Below are positions 36,469 through 45,113 of a stretch of DNA of 64,000 nt, piece by piece (within the stretch, counting starts at the first letter, position 1; each line of letters opens with the position of its first letter). The DNA lies in the NCBI GenBank assembly GCA_019634625.1, contig JAHCBA010000023.1, positions 1-64,000 of the forward strand, written 5' to 3'. Made by a program: the position numbers and the translations under genes. This DNA is from Verrucomicrobiia bacterium (GTDB taxonomy: Bacteria > Verrucomicrobiota > Verrucomicrobiia > Limisphaerales > CAIMTB01). Under the pieces are notes generated by a model, which was not told the DNA's origin, searched no databases, and saw only the letters and a program-made list of their open reading frames with translations.

Positions 36469-38784
36469 TCACATCAAATCCACCGGATCGACATCCAGCG
36501 TCAGCCGGATGTCGTCCGGCAGCTCGAACCGCTCGCGGCACGACGGCCACAACGCCGTCAACCGCGCCATCGTGCGCGTCCGCAGCATCACCTGGTACCG
36601 GTAGAACGTCTCCGCCTTGAGCAGCGGCGCCGGCGCCGGACCCGCCACAATCAGGTCCCCAAGATCCGACAACCCCTCGCTCACCACCCGCCCCACCTGC
36701 TCGGCGCACCACCGCACCTTCTCCTCATTCCGGCCCCGCAACGTCAGCAGCGCCGCCCGCGCCACCGGCGGATACCGCAACTGCTCCCGGAACTCGATCT
36801 CCTGCTCGTAGAACCCCACGTAGTCGTGCTGCCGCGCAAACTGGATCGCCGGATGATACGGCGTGAACGCCTGCACGAAGACTTCCCCCTCCACATCCCC
36901 GCGCCCCGCCCGCCCCGCCACCTGCGTCAGCAACTGAAACGTCCGCTCGCCCGCCCGGAAATCCGGCAGATGCAACCCCAGATCCGCATGCACAATCCCC
37001 ACCAGCGTCACATTCGGAAAATGCAGCCCCTTCGCGATCATCTGTGTCCCCACCAGAATATCGATCTTCCCCACCCGAAACGCCGTCAGCACCCGCCGGT
37101 AATCCTCCTTCCGCTTCAACGTGTCCGAATCCATCCGCCCGATCCGCGCCTGCGGAAACGCCCCGGCCAGCGCGTCCTCCAGCCGTTCCGTCCCCAACCC
37201 CGCATACCGGATCGCCGGGTTCCGGCACGCCGCCTCCGGACACGCCTTCGGCGCCTCCTCCTCGTGCCCGCACACATGACAACACAGCCGCTGCCGCTGA
37301 CGGTGGTAGGTCAATGCCACCGAACAATTCGGGCAGCCCGCGACATACCCGCACTTCGGACACTGCAACGAGGTCGAATAGCCGCGCCGGTTCAGGAACA
37401 ACATCACCTGCTCCCGCCGCTCCAGCCGCTGCAGGATCGCCTCGTGCAGCGCATGCGAAAACACCGGCGGCCCCTTCGCCTTCCGTGATTCCGTCCGCAT
37501 GTCCACCACCCGCACCACCGGCATCCGCGCCTCGTCCGCCCGCACCGGCAGCTCCAGCAGCCGGTACTTCCCCCGGCGCGCGTTGTAGTAGCTCTCCATC
37601 GACGGCGTCGCCGATCCCAGCACCACCACCGCCCCCTCCCGACGACCCCGCATCACCGCCACATCCCGCGCATGATACCGCGGCGCCTCCTCCTGCTTGT
37701 ACGAAGGCTCGTGCTCCTCATCCACCACGATCAGCCCCAGCGGTTCCACCGGCGCGAACACCGCCGACCGTGCCCCGATCGCAATCCGCGCCCGCCCGTC
37801 CCGGATCTTGTGCCACTCGTCGTGACGCTCGCCCGCCGACAAATGACTGTGCAGCACCGCCACCAGGGTCCGCTGCGGCCCGTGATGAAACCGCGCCTTG
37901 AACCGTTCCACCGTCTGCGGCGTCAACGCGATCTCCGGCACCAGCACGATCGCCCCCAAACCCCGCTCCAACGCCCGCCCGATCGCCTGCAAATACACCT
38001 CCGTCTTCCCCGAACCCGTCACGCCGTGCAGCAGAAACACCGGTGCCGCCACCCCCCCCGCCGCCGTCTCCCCCCCACCCCCGGCCGGCACCTTCCCGAT
38101 CGCCTCCGCCACCTCCTTCAACGCCCCCTCCTGCCCCGCGTTCAACGCCAGCTCCTGCGTCGGCAGAATCTCCTCCGCCCCGTACGGGTCCCGCTCCGAA
38201 ACCTCGCTCCGGATCTGCACCAGACCCTTGTCCTCCAGCCGCCGCACCGTCTCCGCCGTGGTCTCCGCCAGCCGCAGCAGCTCGCTCAACGGCAGTTCCC
38301 GCCACTCCTCCACCACGCTCAAAATCTCCCGCTGCCGTGCCGTCAATTCCGGAACCGGCCCCGACACCGGCAGCACCCGCACCTGCAACCGCTCCCGCCA
38401 GCCCGGCTCCTCCCGCCGCACCGCCTCCGGCAACACACTCTTCAGCGCCACCTCGAACGGGCAGCAATAGTACTCCGCCATCCAGCGGGCCAGCCCGATG
38501 ACCGACTCCGACATCGCCGCCTGCCGCCCCAGCACCTTCGAAATGGGCCGCAGATTCGTGTGCGGGGACGTCGTCACCAGCGCCACCACACTCCCCAGCA
38601 CCTCCCGATGCCCGAAGGGCACCTTCACCCGGCGCCCCACCTCCACCCGGTCCGCCCACTCCTCCGGCACCACGTAGTCGAACTCCTTCCGCACCGCAAA
38701 ATCCAGGGCAACTCGGGCAATCACTTCCCTATGCAAGGCCCCCGGACGCCGCCAGGAAAAGGCGAATCTCCCCAACCGCTGCAT
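36469..38784 (-). CDS. priA: Primosomal replication protein N' (PriA helicase)
   Basis: A 771-residue replication-restart helicase. The N-terminal DNA-binding part starts VALDFAVRKEFDYVVPEE. The helicase carries Walker A GVTGSGKTEVY, DEEH (Walker B), GSATPSMES, and QVAGRAGRGD. The cysteines of the zinc-binding module appear as CPKCGYVAGCPNCS and CCHVCGHEE...CPEAAC. All match PriA, which reloads the replisome at stalled forks. The start is uncertain: the ATG at 38784 has no clear ribosome-binding site, and a TTG about 18 codons later is possible. It is divergent from nothing nearby; upstream is a 1.2-kb repeat region. Confidence 0.94.
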   Translation of the reverse strand: MQRLGRFAFSWRRPGALHREVIARVALDFAVRKEFDYVVPEEWADRVEVGRRVKVPFGHREVLGSVVALVTTSPHTNLRPISKVLGRQAAMSESVIGLARWMAEYYCCPFEVALKSVLPEAVRREEPGWRERLQVRVLPVSGPVPELTARQREILSVVEEWRELPLSELLRLAETTAETVRRLEDKGLVQIRSEVSERDPYGAEEILPTQELALNAGQEGALKEVAEAIGKVPAGGGGETAAGGVAAPVFLLHGVTGSGKTEVYLQAIGRALERGLGAIVLVPEIALTPQTVERFKARFHHGPQRTLVAVLHSHLSAGERHDEWHKIRDGRARIAIGARSAVFAPVEPLGLIVVDEEHEPSYKQEEAPRYHARDVAVMRGRREGAVVVLGSATPSMESYYNARRGKYRLLELPVRADEARMPVVRVVDMRTESRKAKGPPVFSHALHEAILQRLERREQVMLFLNRRGYSTSLQCPKCGYVAGCPNCSVALTYHRQRQRLCCHVCGHEEEAPKACPEAACRNPAIRYAGLGTERLEDALAGAFPQARIGRMDSDTLKRKEDYRRVLTAFRVGKIDILVGTQMIAKGLHFPNVTLVGIVHADLGLHLPDFRAGERTFQLLTQVAGRAGRGDVEGEVFVQAFTPYHPAIQFARQHDYVGFYEQEIEFREQLRYPPVARAALLTLRGRNEEKVRWCAEQVGRVVSEGLSDLGDLIVAGPAPAPLLKAETFYRYQVMLRTRTMARLTALWPSCRERFELPDDIRLTLDVDPVDLM

Positions 38785-38814
38785 CCCCGATCCGCGGGTA
38801 AAGCCCCCCCCTCC

Positions 38815-39140
38815 CGGAGGGACGAGCTCCGCGAGTCCTCATCCCATGGCTTCCCGCCCCATGCAGGAGCGCGGACAGCCCTGTCCGCTCTTCCCACCTC
38901 CAAACCGCACCCCGCGGACAGGGCTGTCCGCGCCCCGATCACCCCCGCCCGCAATTTCGGAGGTCCTCAACCCATGGCTCCACACCTTTTCTCCCCCCTC
39001 GTTCCTCGTACCCAGCCCGAAGGGCGGTACTCGTCCTCGTCCTCGGTCCTCGACTCGCAGGCACACCATTTCAGCATCGCCTCATGCCGCCCCAATCGGT
39101 TCGATCCTGTTCGGACCTCCCGTTCCGCATGGGAACTGGG
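38815..39140 (+). repeat. Long direct repeat, copy 1
   Basis: It begins with a family A first arm (38815-38838), continues through two family B palindromes (38871-38888 and 38914-38931), then AATTTCGGAGGTCCTCAACC, GAAGGGCGGTACTCGTCCTC and GGTTCGATCCTGTTCGGACC. The same order recurs at 39205-39535, with roughly nine in ten bases alike by eye. It contains no gene. It lies directly upstream of priA. Confidence 0.85.
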
Positions 39141-39169
39141 GGGCCGATTACGAGGTCTGCTGCGAACGG

Positions 39170-39540
39170 TGCATCCCCGAGTTGTGGGTGACGAGGCAGC
39201 GAATCGGAGGGACGAGCTCCGCGAGTCCTCAACCGATTGCTCCCCGCCCCATTGCAGGAGCGCGGACAGCCCTGTCCGCTCTTCCCACCTCCAAACCGCA
39301 CCCCGCGGACATGACTGTCCGCGCCCCGATAACCCCCGCCCGCAATTTCGGAGGTCCTCAATCCATGGCTCCACACCCTTTCTCCCCTCTTCCGTCCTCG
39401 TACTCAGCCCGAAGGGCGGTACTCGTCCTCGTCCTCGGTCCTCGACTCGCAGACACACCGTTTCAGCATCGCCTCATGGCCGCCCCGATGGGTTCGATCC
39501 GGTTCGGACCTCCCATTCCGCATGCGAACGGGTTGGGCGC
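39170..39540 (+). repeat. Long direct repeat, copy 2, with family A leader
   Basis: The family A leader (39170-39204, TGCATCCCCGAGTTGTGGG...) and first arm (39205-39228) are followed by the same 300-base composite as copy 1, including family B palindromes at 39262-39279 and 39305-39322 (the latter GCGGACATGACTGTCCGC). The two copies start 390 bases apart. The unit is therefore a composite of two repeat families that has been duplicated as a block. Confidence 0.85.
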
Positions 39541-39611
39541 ACCATGACGGGTCACCGCGGACCTGCAAGCGATCCCAGAGTTCCTGGGAGCTTCACCTTC
39601 GATCCCGCCCC

Positions 39612-39720
39612 AGAAACCCGGAGGGTTTCCAGAGATTAGCCGGGGGTCGAGCCCGGCTCCGCGGGTTCGACCCCCGGGCAAAAGTCCCACCCCGCACACG
39701 ACCCCGCCAGGGGTCGCAGA
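39612..39720 (+). repeat. Family C element with three hairpins, copy 1
   Basis: It starts AGAAACCCGGAGGGTTTCC and contains three inverted repeats: AAACCC/GGGTTT, then GGGGGTCGAGCCC against GGGTTCGACCCCC, then CGACCCC against GGGGTCG. It ends GGGGTCGCAGA. The same 109-base layout recurs at 44759-44867. The remaining sequence up to 40005 shows no gene. The promoter of the lectin/LamG gene should be in 39721-40005. Confidence 0.85.
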
Positions 39721-40005
39721 TCCCGTCCCTCGACTCGCAAACCCACCGCCCCGACCATTCCCAATCGGGATTTTCCGCTTGGCGCGACCCCGGGGATTCG
39801 ATTAACCAGAGTCACGATTTCCCCAAACGGATCTACTGGCCCAGTCTCCTTCCCTCCACGGACCATGGCCCCTTTGGCCATCCGTGCGGGATGCCTTGGA
39901 ACGTCGGGTCTCCAGGGAAATCGCCCTACCCTCCGCATAGCAACCCAACCAATCCTCTCCACCAATCCCATGCAAATCCCCTCCCACAAACCGCCCGGAT
40001 CGACC

Positions 40006-43000
40006 ATGGATCCGTGCCGACCGAAGACCACGGCGCGATCCGTGGTCGCCTCGGTCGTCACCGGCATCCTGGCCCTCGCCACCCTGCTCGTCCCAGTCCG
40101 GGCCGGCACCCTCACCGCCAATTTCTCCAGTGACCCGGGCGGAACGCCCCTCGGCCGCGCCAAGATCGACAACGGCATCCTCAAGCTCCAGGACCTCCAG
40201 GAACTCATCGACGGAGAGGCCAGCCTCCCGATGCACGGCTCCTACGTCTTCCCCGAGATCGATGGCGGCGCCAAGGTCGCCTCCTTCGTCGCCACCTTCC
40301 GCGCCAGCATCCATGGCGGCACCGAACAGGGCGCCCAGGGCTTCAGCTTTGTCCTGGCCAACGACATCGAGGATCGCACCTCCCCCTTCCGCGAAAGCGG
40401 CGGCGGCAGCCAGGGCCTCGTCATCTCCTTCGATACCATCGACAACCTCGCCGGATTCGAAGCGGAAGGGAACCAGCTCGGCGACGCCCCCGGCATCATC
40501 ATCCGCATCGGAAATCAACGCGTCGCCGCCCAGCGCTTCAACGGCCTCCGCACCGGCTCCCCCAACAACCAGACCCCCACCTTCGTCCCCGTCGAAATCC
40601 GCCTCGATCCCGATGGCACCCTCGATGTGACCTACAACGGGGTGAAGGTGTACGACAACTTCCCCATCCCCTATGCCCCCATCGCCGGAAACTTCGGCTT
40701 CGGCGCCGGCACCGCCGAGCTGACCGCCGCCCTCCGCGACAACCACTGGATCGACGACCTCTCCATCACCACCACCACCGTCAGCGGGGCCCACGTGCTC
40801 TCCGCCCTGCCCCTCGGCGCCACCGTCCGCCCCGATGCCCGGGTCGAAATCCAGCTCCAGGACCTCGCCGGCGCCTCCGTCGCCCTTCAGTTCAACGGCG
40901 CCACCGTCCAGCCCACCGTCGCCACCGCCGGTGCCGTGACCACGGTCACCTACGATCCCCCCGGCACCCTCGCCCCAGGCTCAACCCACGAAGTCCAGCT
41001 CACCTACGGCGACAAAACCCTCCGGTACGCCTTCACCGTGGTCAGCGCCCCCGTGATCCCCGCCGCCTTCGCCGTCCCCGCCGCCACCGTCGCCACCGCC
41101 CAGAGCGGCTTTACCGTCCGCGTTCACCAGCTCGAATCCGCACCCCCGGGCGGCAATACCGCCGACCGCGTCGAACGTCAGCTCGCCGGCGAATACGGCG
41201 AGAATATCGCCGACATCTCCCTCGGCGTCGGGGACGGCAGCTTCCTCGTGGACGTCATCAACTTCGAGCAGGACGGCTTCGACGCCGGCCTCGTCAATAG
41301 TGCCACCGGCCACCCCGACGATTTCATCCCCGGCATCCCCGGGCTCCTGGGCACCTACGACTACATCGCCATGGAGATCATCGGTTACCTCGATCTCGCT
41401 CCCGGCGCCTACACCTTCGGAGCCGTCAGCGATGACAACTTCCGCCTGACGATCGGCGACAATCCCCGCGACGTCACCGCCCTCCGCCTCCTCGATACCC
41501 CCATCGGCACCGTCCGCGGCACCTTCATCATCGAACAGGCCGGCATCTACCCCGTCCGCGGTCTCTGGGGAGAAGGCGTCGGCGGCGCCCACATCGAGTT
41601 CTGGCTCGAAACGCCCACCGGCGAAATCATCCTCATCAACGACCGATCCACCCCCGGTCACGTCCGCTCCTATCGCGCCCGCGCCGCCGGTTACCAGGCC
41701 GCCCCCTACCTCAGCGCGGCCAGCCCCGCCCCCGGCGAGGCCAACGTCAGCACGGCCCCCACCGTCCGGCTCCAACTCACCGAGACCGGCCCCACGGTCA
41801 ACGCCGCTTCCATTCAGGTCGCCCTCAACGGCCAGACCCTCACCCTCCCCGAGGGTGCCGTCTCCAAACAGGGCGCCGTGACCACCATCGAGTTCCGCCC
41901 GGCCACGGCCCTCGAACCGCTCGCCGACCAGACGCTGCGCCTCTCCCTCACCGACAGCGCCGGAACCCCGGTCATCCGTGAGTACACCTTCACCACCGGC
42001 AGGGCCGCCGCCGGCAACCTCGCCAACGCCGTCAAGGGCTACTGGAACTTCTCCCAGGGGAATCTCGCCGCCGTCATTGGCCGCGACCTCCAGTACATCG
42101 ACGCCTCCCTCGCCAGCCGTTACGCCTTCGGCACCACCGCCGCCCTCGGCATTCCCGCCATCGACGGTCAACCCGCCCGCGTCCTCCACATCCCCTACAC
42201 CCCGGGCGAACCCCGCGAGGTCTTCAGCAAAATCGGCCTCCGCATGCAGCACACCATCACCCCCAACGGCGGCGGCCAGAAGGTCAACCAGTGGACCCTC
42301 ATCATGGATGTCCTCTGGGGCCCCGAAGGTCAGGGCTTCGGCGGTCTCCTCCAGACCCACGACTTCGACAACCCCACCGACGGTGACCTCTTCTGGCGCG
42401 CCAGCGACGGCTCCTACGGCAAGGGCTGCTGCTCCATCTACGACGGACTCCCGGCCGAGCGCTCCCATCGCCAGGGCGAATGGGCCCGTGTCGTCTTCGT
42501 CGTCGATCTCACCGCCAACCCCCCGCGCCTCGCCAAATTCATCAACGGCTACAAACACCGCGAAGACCTCACCGGCGACGGCGGCACCCTCGACGGACGC
42601 TACGGTCTGCCCCCAGAGGTCTTCCTCTTCGGCGACGGCGACGACAACGAACGCACCGAGGCCTTCGTCAATGCCATCCAGATCCGCGAAGGCATCATGA
42701 GCGACGAGGAGGTCGCGGCCCTCGGGGGCGCCTCCGCCAACGGCATCCCGATCCCCTATGCCCAGTGGGACTTCGAAGCCGGCAACCTCGCCGCCACCGT
42801 CGGCAACGACCTCGAATACATCGACTCGTCCCTCGCCAATCGCTACGCCTTCGGCACCACCACCGCCCTCGGCATCCCCGACATCGCCGGCCGTCCCGCC
42901 CGCGTCATCCACATCCCCTACACCCCGGGCGAACCCCGCGACGTCTTCAGCAAGATCGGCCTCCGCATGCACCATGGCCTCGGCGCCAACGCCGGCGGTC

Positions 43001-44439
43001 AGAAACTCAATCAGTGGACCCTCGTCATGGATGTCCTCTGGGGTCCCGAAGGTCAGGGCTTCGGCGGTCTCCTCCAGACCCACGACTTCGACAACCCCAC
43101 CGACGGCGACCTCTTCTGGCGCGCCAGCGACGGCTCCTACGGCAAGGGCTGCTGCTCCATCTACGACGGACTCCCCGCCGAACGCTCCCATCGCCAGGGC
43201 GAATGGGCCCGCGTCGTCTTCGTCGCCGACCTCACCGCCAATCCCCCCCGCCTCGCCAAGTTCATCAACGGGTACAAACACCGCGAGGATCTCACCGGCG
43301 ACGGCGGGACCTTCGACGGACGCTACGGCCTGCCCTCCCAGGTCTTCCTCTTCGGCGACGGCGACGACAACGAACGCACCGAGGCCTTCGTCAATTCGAT
43401 CCAGATCCAGGCCCGCGCCCTCTCCGATGACGAAGTCATCGCCCTTGGCGGCCCCAGCGCCTCCGGCATCCCCACGCCCAACCCGGTCAAGGGCGAATGG
43501 AACTTCGACCAGGGCAACCTCGCCGCCACCGTCGGCCGCGACCTGCGCTACATCGACAACGCCCTCGCCAGCCGCTACGCCTTCGGCACCACCACCGCGC
43601 TCGGCATCCCCAACATCAACGGCATGCCCGCCCGCGTGATCCACATCCCCTACACCCCGGGCGAACCCCGCGAGGTCTTCAGCAGGATCGGCCTCCGCAT
43701 GGAACATCTCGTTCCCCCCAACGGCGGCGGTCAGAAGGCCAACCAGTGGACCCTCATCCTCGATCTCCTCTGGGGTCCCGAAGGTCAGGGCTTCGGCGGT
43801 CTCCTCCAGACCCATGACTTCGACAACCCCACCGACGGCGACCTCTTCTGGCGCGCCAGCGACGGTTCCTACGGCAAGGGCTGCTGCTCGATCTACGACG
43901 GCCTCCCAGCCGAACGCTCCCATCGCCAGGGCGAATGGGCCCGCGTCGTCTTCGTCGCCGACATCGCCGCCAACCCGCCCCGCCTCGCCAAGTTCATCAA
44001 CGGGTACAAGCACCGCGAGGACGTCACCGGCGACGGCGGCACCCTCGACGGACGTTACGGACTGCCTCCGGAGATCTTCCTCTTCGGCGACGGCGACGAC
44101 AACGAACGCACCGAGGCCTTCGTCAATGCCATCCAGATCCGCGAAGGCGCCCTGACCGACGACGAGGTGGCCATCCTCGGCGGACCTTCCGCCTTCGGAA
44201 TCCCCTCCGCCGCCTCGGGCAGCGGTGGCGGCAGCACCCCGCCCCCGCCCACCGCCCCGGAAATCGCCCTCACGGTCAACGCCAACGGCACCCTGACCCT
44301 CACCTGGACCGGCAACGGCTTCACCCTCGAATCCACCGGCGCCCTCGGCGGCACCTGGACCCCCGTCGCCGGCGTCACCGGCACCTCGGCCACCCTCACC
44401 CCCACCGGGGCCGGCCAGTTCTACCGGCTCCGACAGTAA
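40006..44439 (+). CDS. Secreted lectin/PA14-like/LamG-repeat protein
   Basis: A 1477-residue exoprotein. Signal peptide residues about 10-35 (VVASVVTGILALATLLVPVR). An L-type-lectin-like domain (about 34-258) contains GAQGFSFVLAND and FDTIDNLAGFE. A PA14-like module (360-562) has YLDLAPGAYTFGAVSDDNF. A Big_5-type Ig domain (565-665) follows, then three tandem LamG-like jelly-roll repeats of 241-244 residues, each with GFGGLLQTHDFDNPTDGD and YGKGCCSIYDGLPAERSHR. The C-terminus is a short beta module ending QFYRLRQ, a feature shared by exoproteins of this lineage. The ATG at 40006 (alternative 39970) gives the best signal peptide. It is followed by a strong terminator. Binding partners are unknown. 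Confidence 0.88.
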   Translation: MDPCRPKTTARSVVASVVTGILALATLLVPVRAGTLTANFSSDPGGTPLGRAKIDNGILKLQDLQELIDGEASLPMHGSYVFPEIDGGAKVASFVATFRASIHGGTEQGAQGFSFVLANDIEDRTSPFRESGGGSQGLVISFDTIDNLAGFEAEGNQLGDAPGIIIRIGNQRVAAQRFNGLRTGSPNNQTPTFVPVEIRLDPDGTLDVTYNGVKVYDNFPIPYAPIAGNFGFGAGTAELTAALRDNHWIDDLSITTTTVSGAHVLSALPLGATVRPDARVEIQLQDLAGASVALQFNGATVQPTVATAGAVTTVTYDPPGTLAPGSTHEVQLTYGDKTLRYAFTVVSAPVIPAAFAVPAATVATAQSGFTVRVHQLESAPPGGNTADRVERQLAGEYGENIADISLGVGDGSFLVDVINFEQDGFDAGLVNSATGHPDDFIPGIPGLLGTYDYIAMEIIGYLDLAPGAYTFGAVSDDNFRLTIGDNPRDVTALRLLDTPIGTVRGTFIIEQAGIYPVRGLWGEGVGGAHIEFWLETPTGEIILINDRSTPGHVRSYRARAAGYQAAPYLSAASPAPGEANVSTAPTVRLQLTETGPTVNAASIQVALNGQTLTLPEGAVSKQGAVTTIEFRPATALEPLADQTLRLSLTDSAGTPVIREYTFTTGRAAAGNLANAVKGYWNFSQGNLAAVIGRDLQYIDASLASRYAFGTTAALGIPAIDGQPARVLHIPYTPGEPREVFSKIGLRMQHTITPNGGGQKVNQWTLIMDVLWGPEGQGFGGLLQTHDFDNPTDGDLFWRASDGSYGKGCCSIYDGLPAERSHRQGEWARVVFVVDLTANPPRLAKFINGYKHREDLTGDGGTLDGRYGLPPEVFLFGDGDDNERTEAFVNAIQIREGIMSDEEVAALGGASANGIPIPYAQWDFEAGNLAATVGNDLEYIDSSLANRYAFGTTTALGIPDIAGRPARVIHIPYTPGEPRDVFSKIGLRMHHGLGANAGGQKLNQWTLVMDVLWGPEGQGFGGLLQTHDFDNPTDGDLFWRASDGSYGKGCCSIYDGLPAERSHRQGEWARVVFVADLTANPPRLAKFINGYKHREDLTGDGGTFDGRYGLPSQVFLFGDGDDNERTEAFVNSIQIQARALSDDEVIALGGPSASGIPTPNPVKGEWNFDQGNLAATVGRDLRYIDNALASRYAFGTTTALGIPNINGMPARVIHIPYTPGEPREVFSRIGLRMEHLVPPNGGGQKANQWTLILDLLWGPEGQGFGGLLQTHDFDNPTDGDLFWRASDGSYGKGCCSIYDGLPAERSHRQGEWARVVFVADIAANPPRLAKFINGYKHREDVTGDGGTLDGRYGLPPEIFLFGDGDDNERTEAFVNAIQIREGALTDDEVAILGGPSAFGIPSAASGSGGGSTPPPPTAPEIALTVNANGTLTLTWTGNGFTLESTGALGGTWTPVAGVTGTSATLTPTGAGQFYRLRQ
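42031..44190 (+). repeat. Three near-identical coding repeats in the LamG region
   Basis: Equivalent Trp codons that open each unit lie at 42043, 42766 and 43498, so the periods are 723 and 732 bases, both in frame. Long blocks are almost unchanged at the DNA level, for example GACTTCGACAACCCCACCGA in all three. Such identity suggests recent duplication or gene conversion. The Cys pair in GKGCCSIYDG is kept in all copies. Confidence 0.9.
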
Positions 44440-44467
44440 CCCGAAGCCGGCTCCGCTTCCCGCGCAC

Positions 44468-44499
44468 GGCGCGGAGGGTTCCCCCCTCCGCGCCGTTTT
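44468..44499 (+). terminator. Rho-independent terminator of the lectin/LamG gene
   Basis: A perfect 11-bp stem, GGCGCGGAGGG (44468-44478) with CCCTCCGCGCC (44484-44494), encloses a 5-base loop and is followed by GTTTT. It lies 29 bases after the stop codon. This is a textbook intrinsic terminator. Confidence 0.92.
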
Positions 44500-44572
44500 C
44501 ATCGTCGGGTTTGAATCCGTAACCGTGCACACCAACCAACACGGACCAACCCTGTGCCCTCATACCCCGCCC

Positions 44573-44720
44573 CGCCCCGCCCGTTCGGTGTACACGCTTC
44601 AGCGTGAGCCTCCCAAACCACCCGCCACGCCAATCCGTGCACACCCAACCCACTCCGACCCGCCCTCTGCCCCCCACCTCCCCGCCCCGCCCCGCCCGTT
44701 CGGTGTCCACGCTTCAGCGT
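44573..44720. repeat. Family D repeat: CACGCTTCAGCGTG hairpin, two copies
   Basis: CCCGTTCGGTGTACACGCTT followed by CAGCGTGA, and CCCGTTCGGTGTCCACGCTT followed by CAGCGTGG, lie about 119 bases apart, each preceded by the same GC-rich CCCCGCCCCG. The core CACGC-TTCA-GCGTG is a small palindrome. No gene was found between 44440 and 45113. Confidence 0.75.
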
Positions 44721-44758
44721 GGAGTCTGGCCATTTCTCCCGCGCGGACGCCGCTCGAA

Positions 44759-44867
44759 GAAACCCGGAGGGTTTCCAGCCATTAGCCGGGGGTCGAACCC
44801 CGCTCCGCGGGTTCGACCCCCGGAACAAATACCCCCCATCGTTCACGACCCCGCCAGGGGTCGCAGA
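44759..44867 (+). repeat. Family C element with three hairpins, copy 2
   Basis: It matches 39612-39720 in length and in all three inverted repeats: AAACCCGGAGGGTTTCC, then GGGGGTCGAACCC against GGGTTCGACCCCC, then CGACCCC against GGGGTCG. Compensating changes (GAGCCC to GAACCC, facing GGGTTC) keep the second stem paired, which supports a structured element. It lies about 250 bases from the end of the Roco gene. Confidence 0.87.
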
Positions 44868-45113
44868 AATTGGGTGGAGTGCTTGTTTTCACTCCCACCC
44901 CTCGGAATCGCCCAAAAACCCCGCGCACAGGCACGCCTCCGATTTCAAGCGAGGTCTCCAAATCCGCGAGTCACCGGCAGACTCGCCCATGCCCGAACCC
45001 GATCCGTCGGACACCAATCCGGGAGCCCTGCTGCTCACCGCTCACCCTCCAAGCACGACTAGCGTCCCCCTCTGACCGCCACCTCCCACCCAGGAGAACA
45101 GTGCCGCTGCGGT

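Noticed and set aside
40981-44535. A 1184-codon minus-strand frame opposite the LamG gene
   Set aside because: Its internal repeats merely mirror those of the real gene; the composition is typical of antisense frames.
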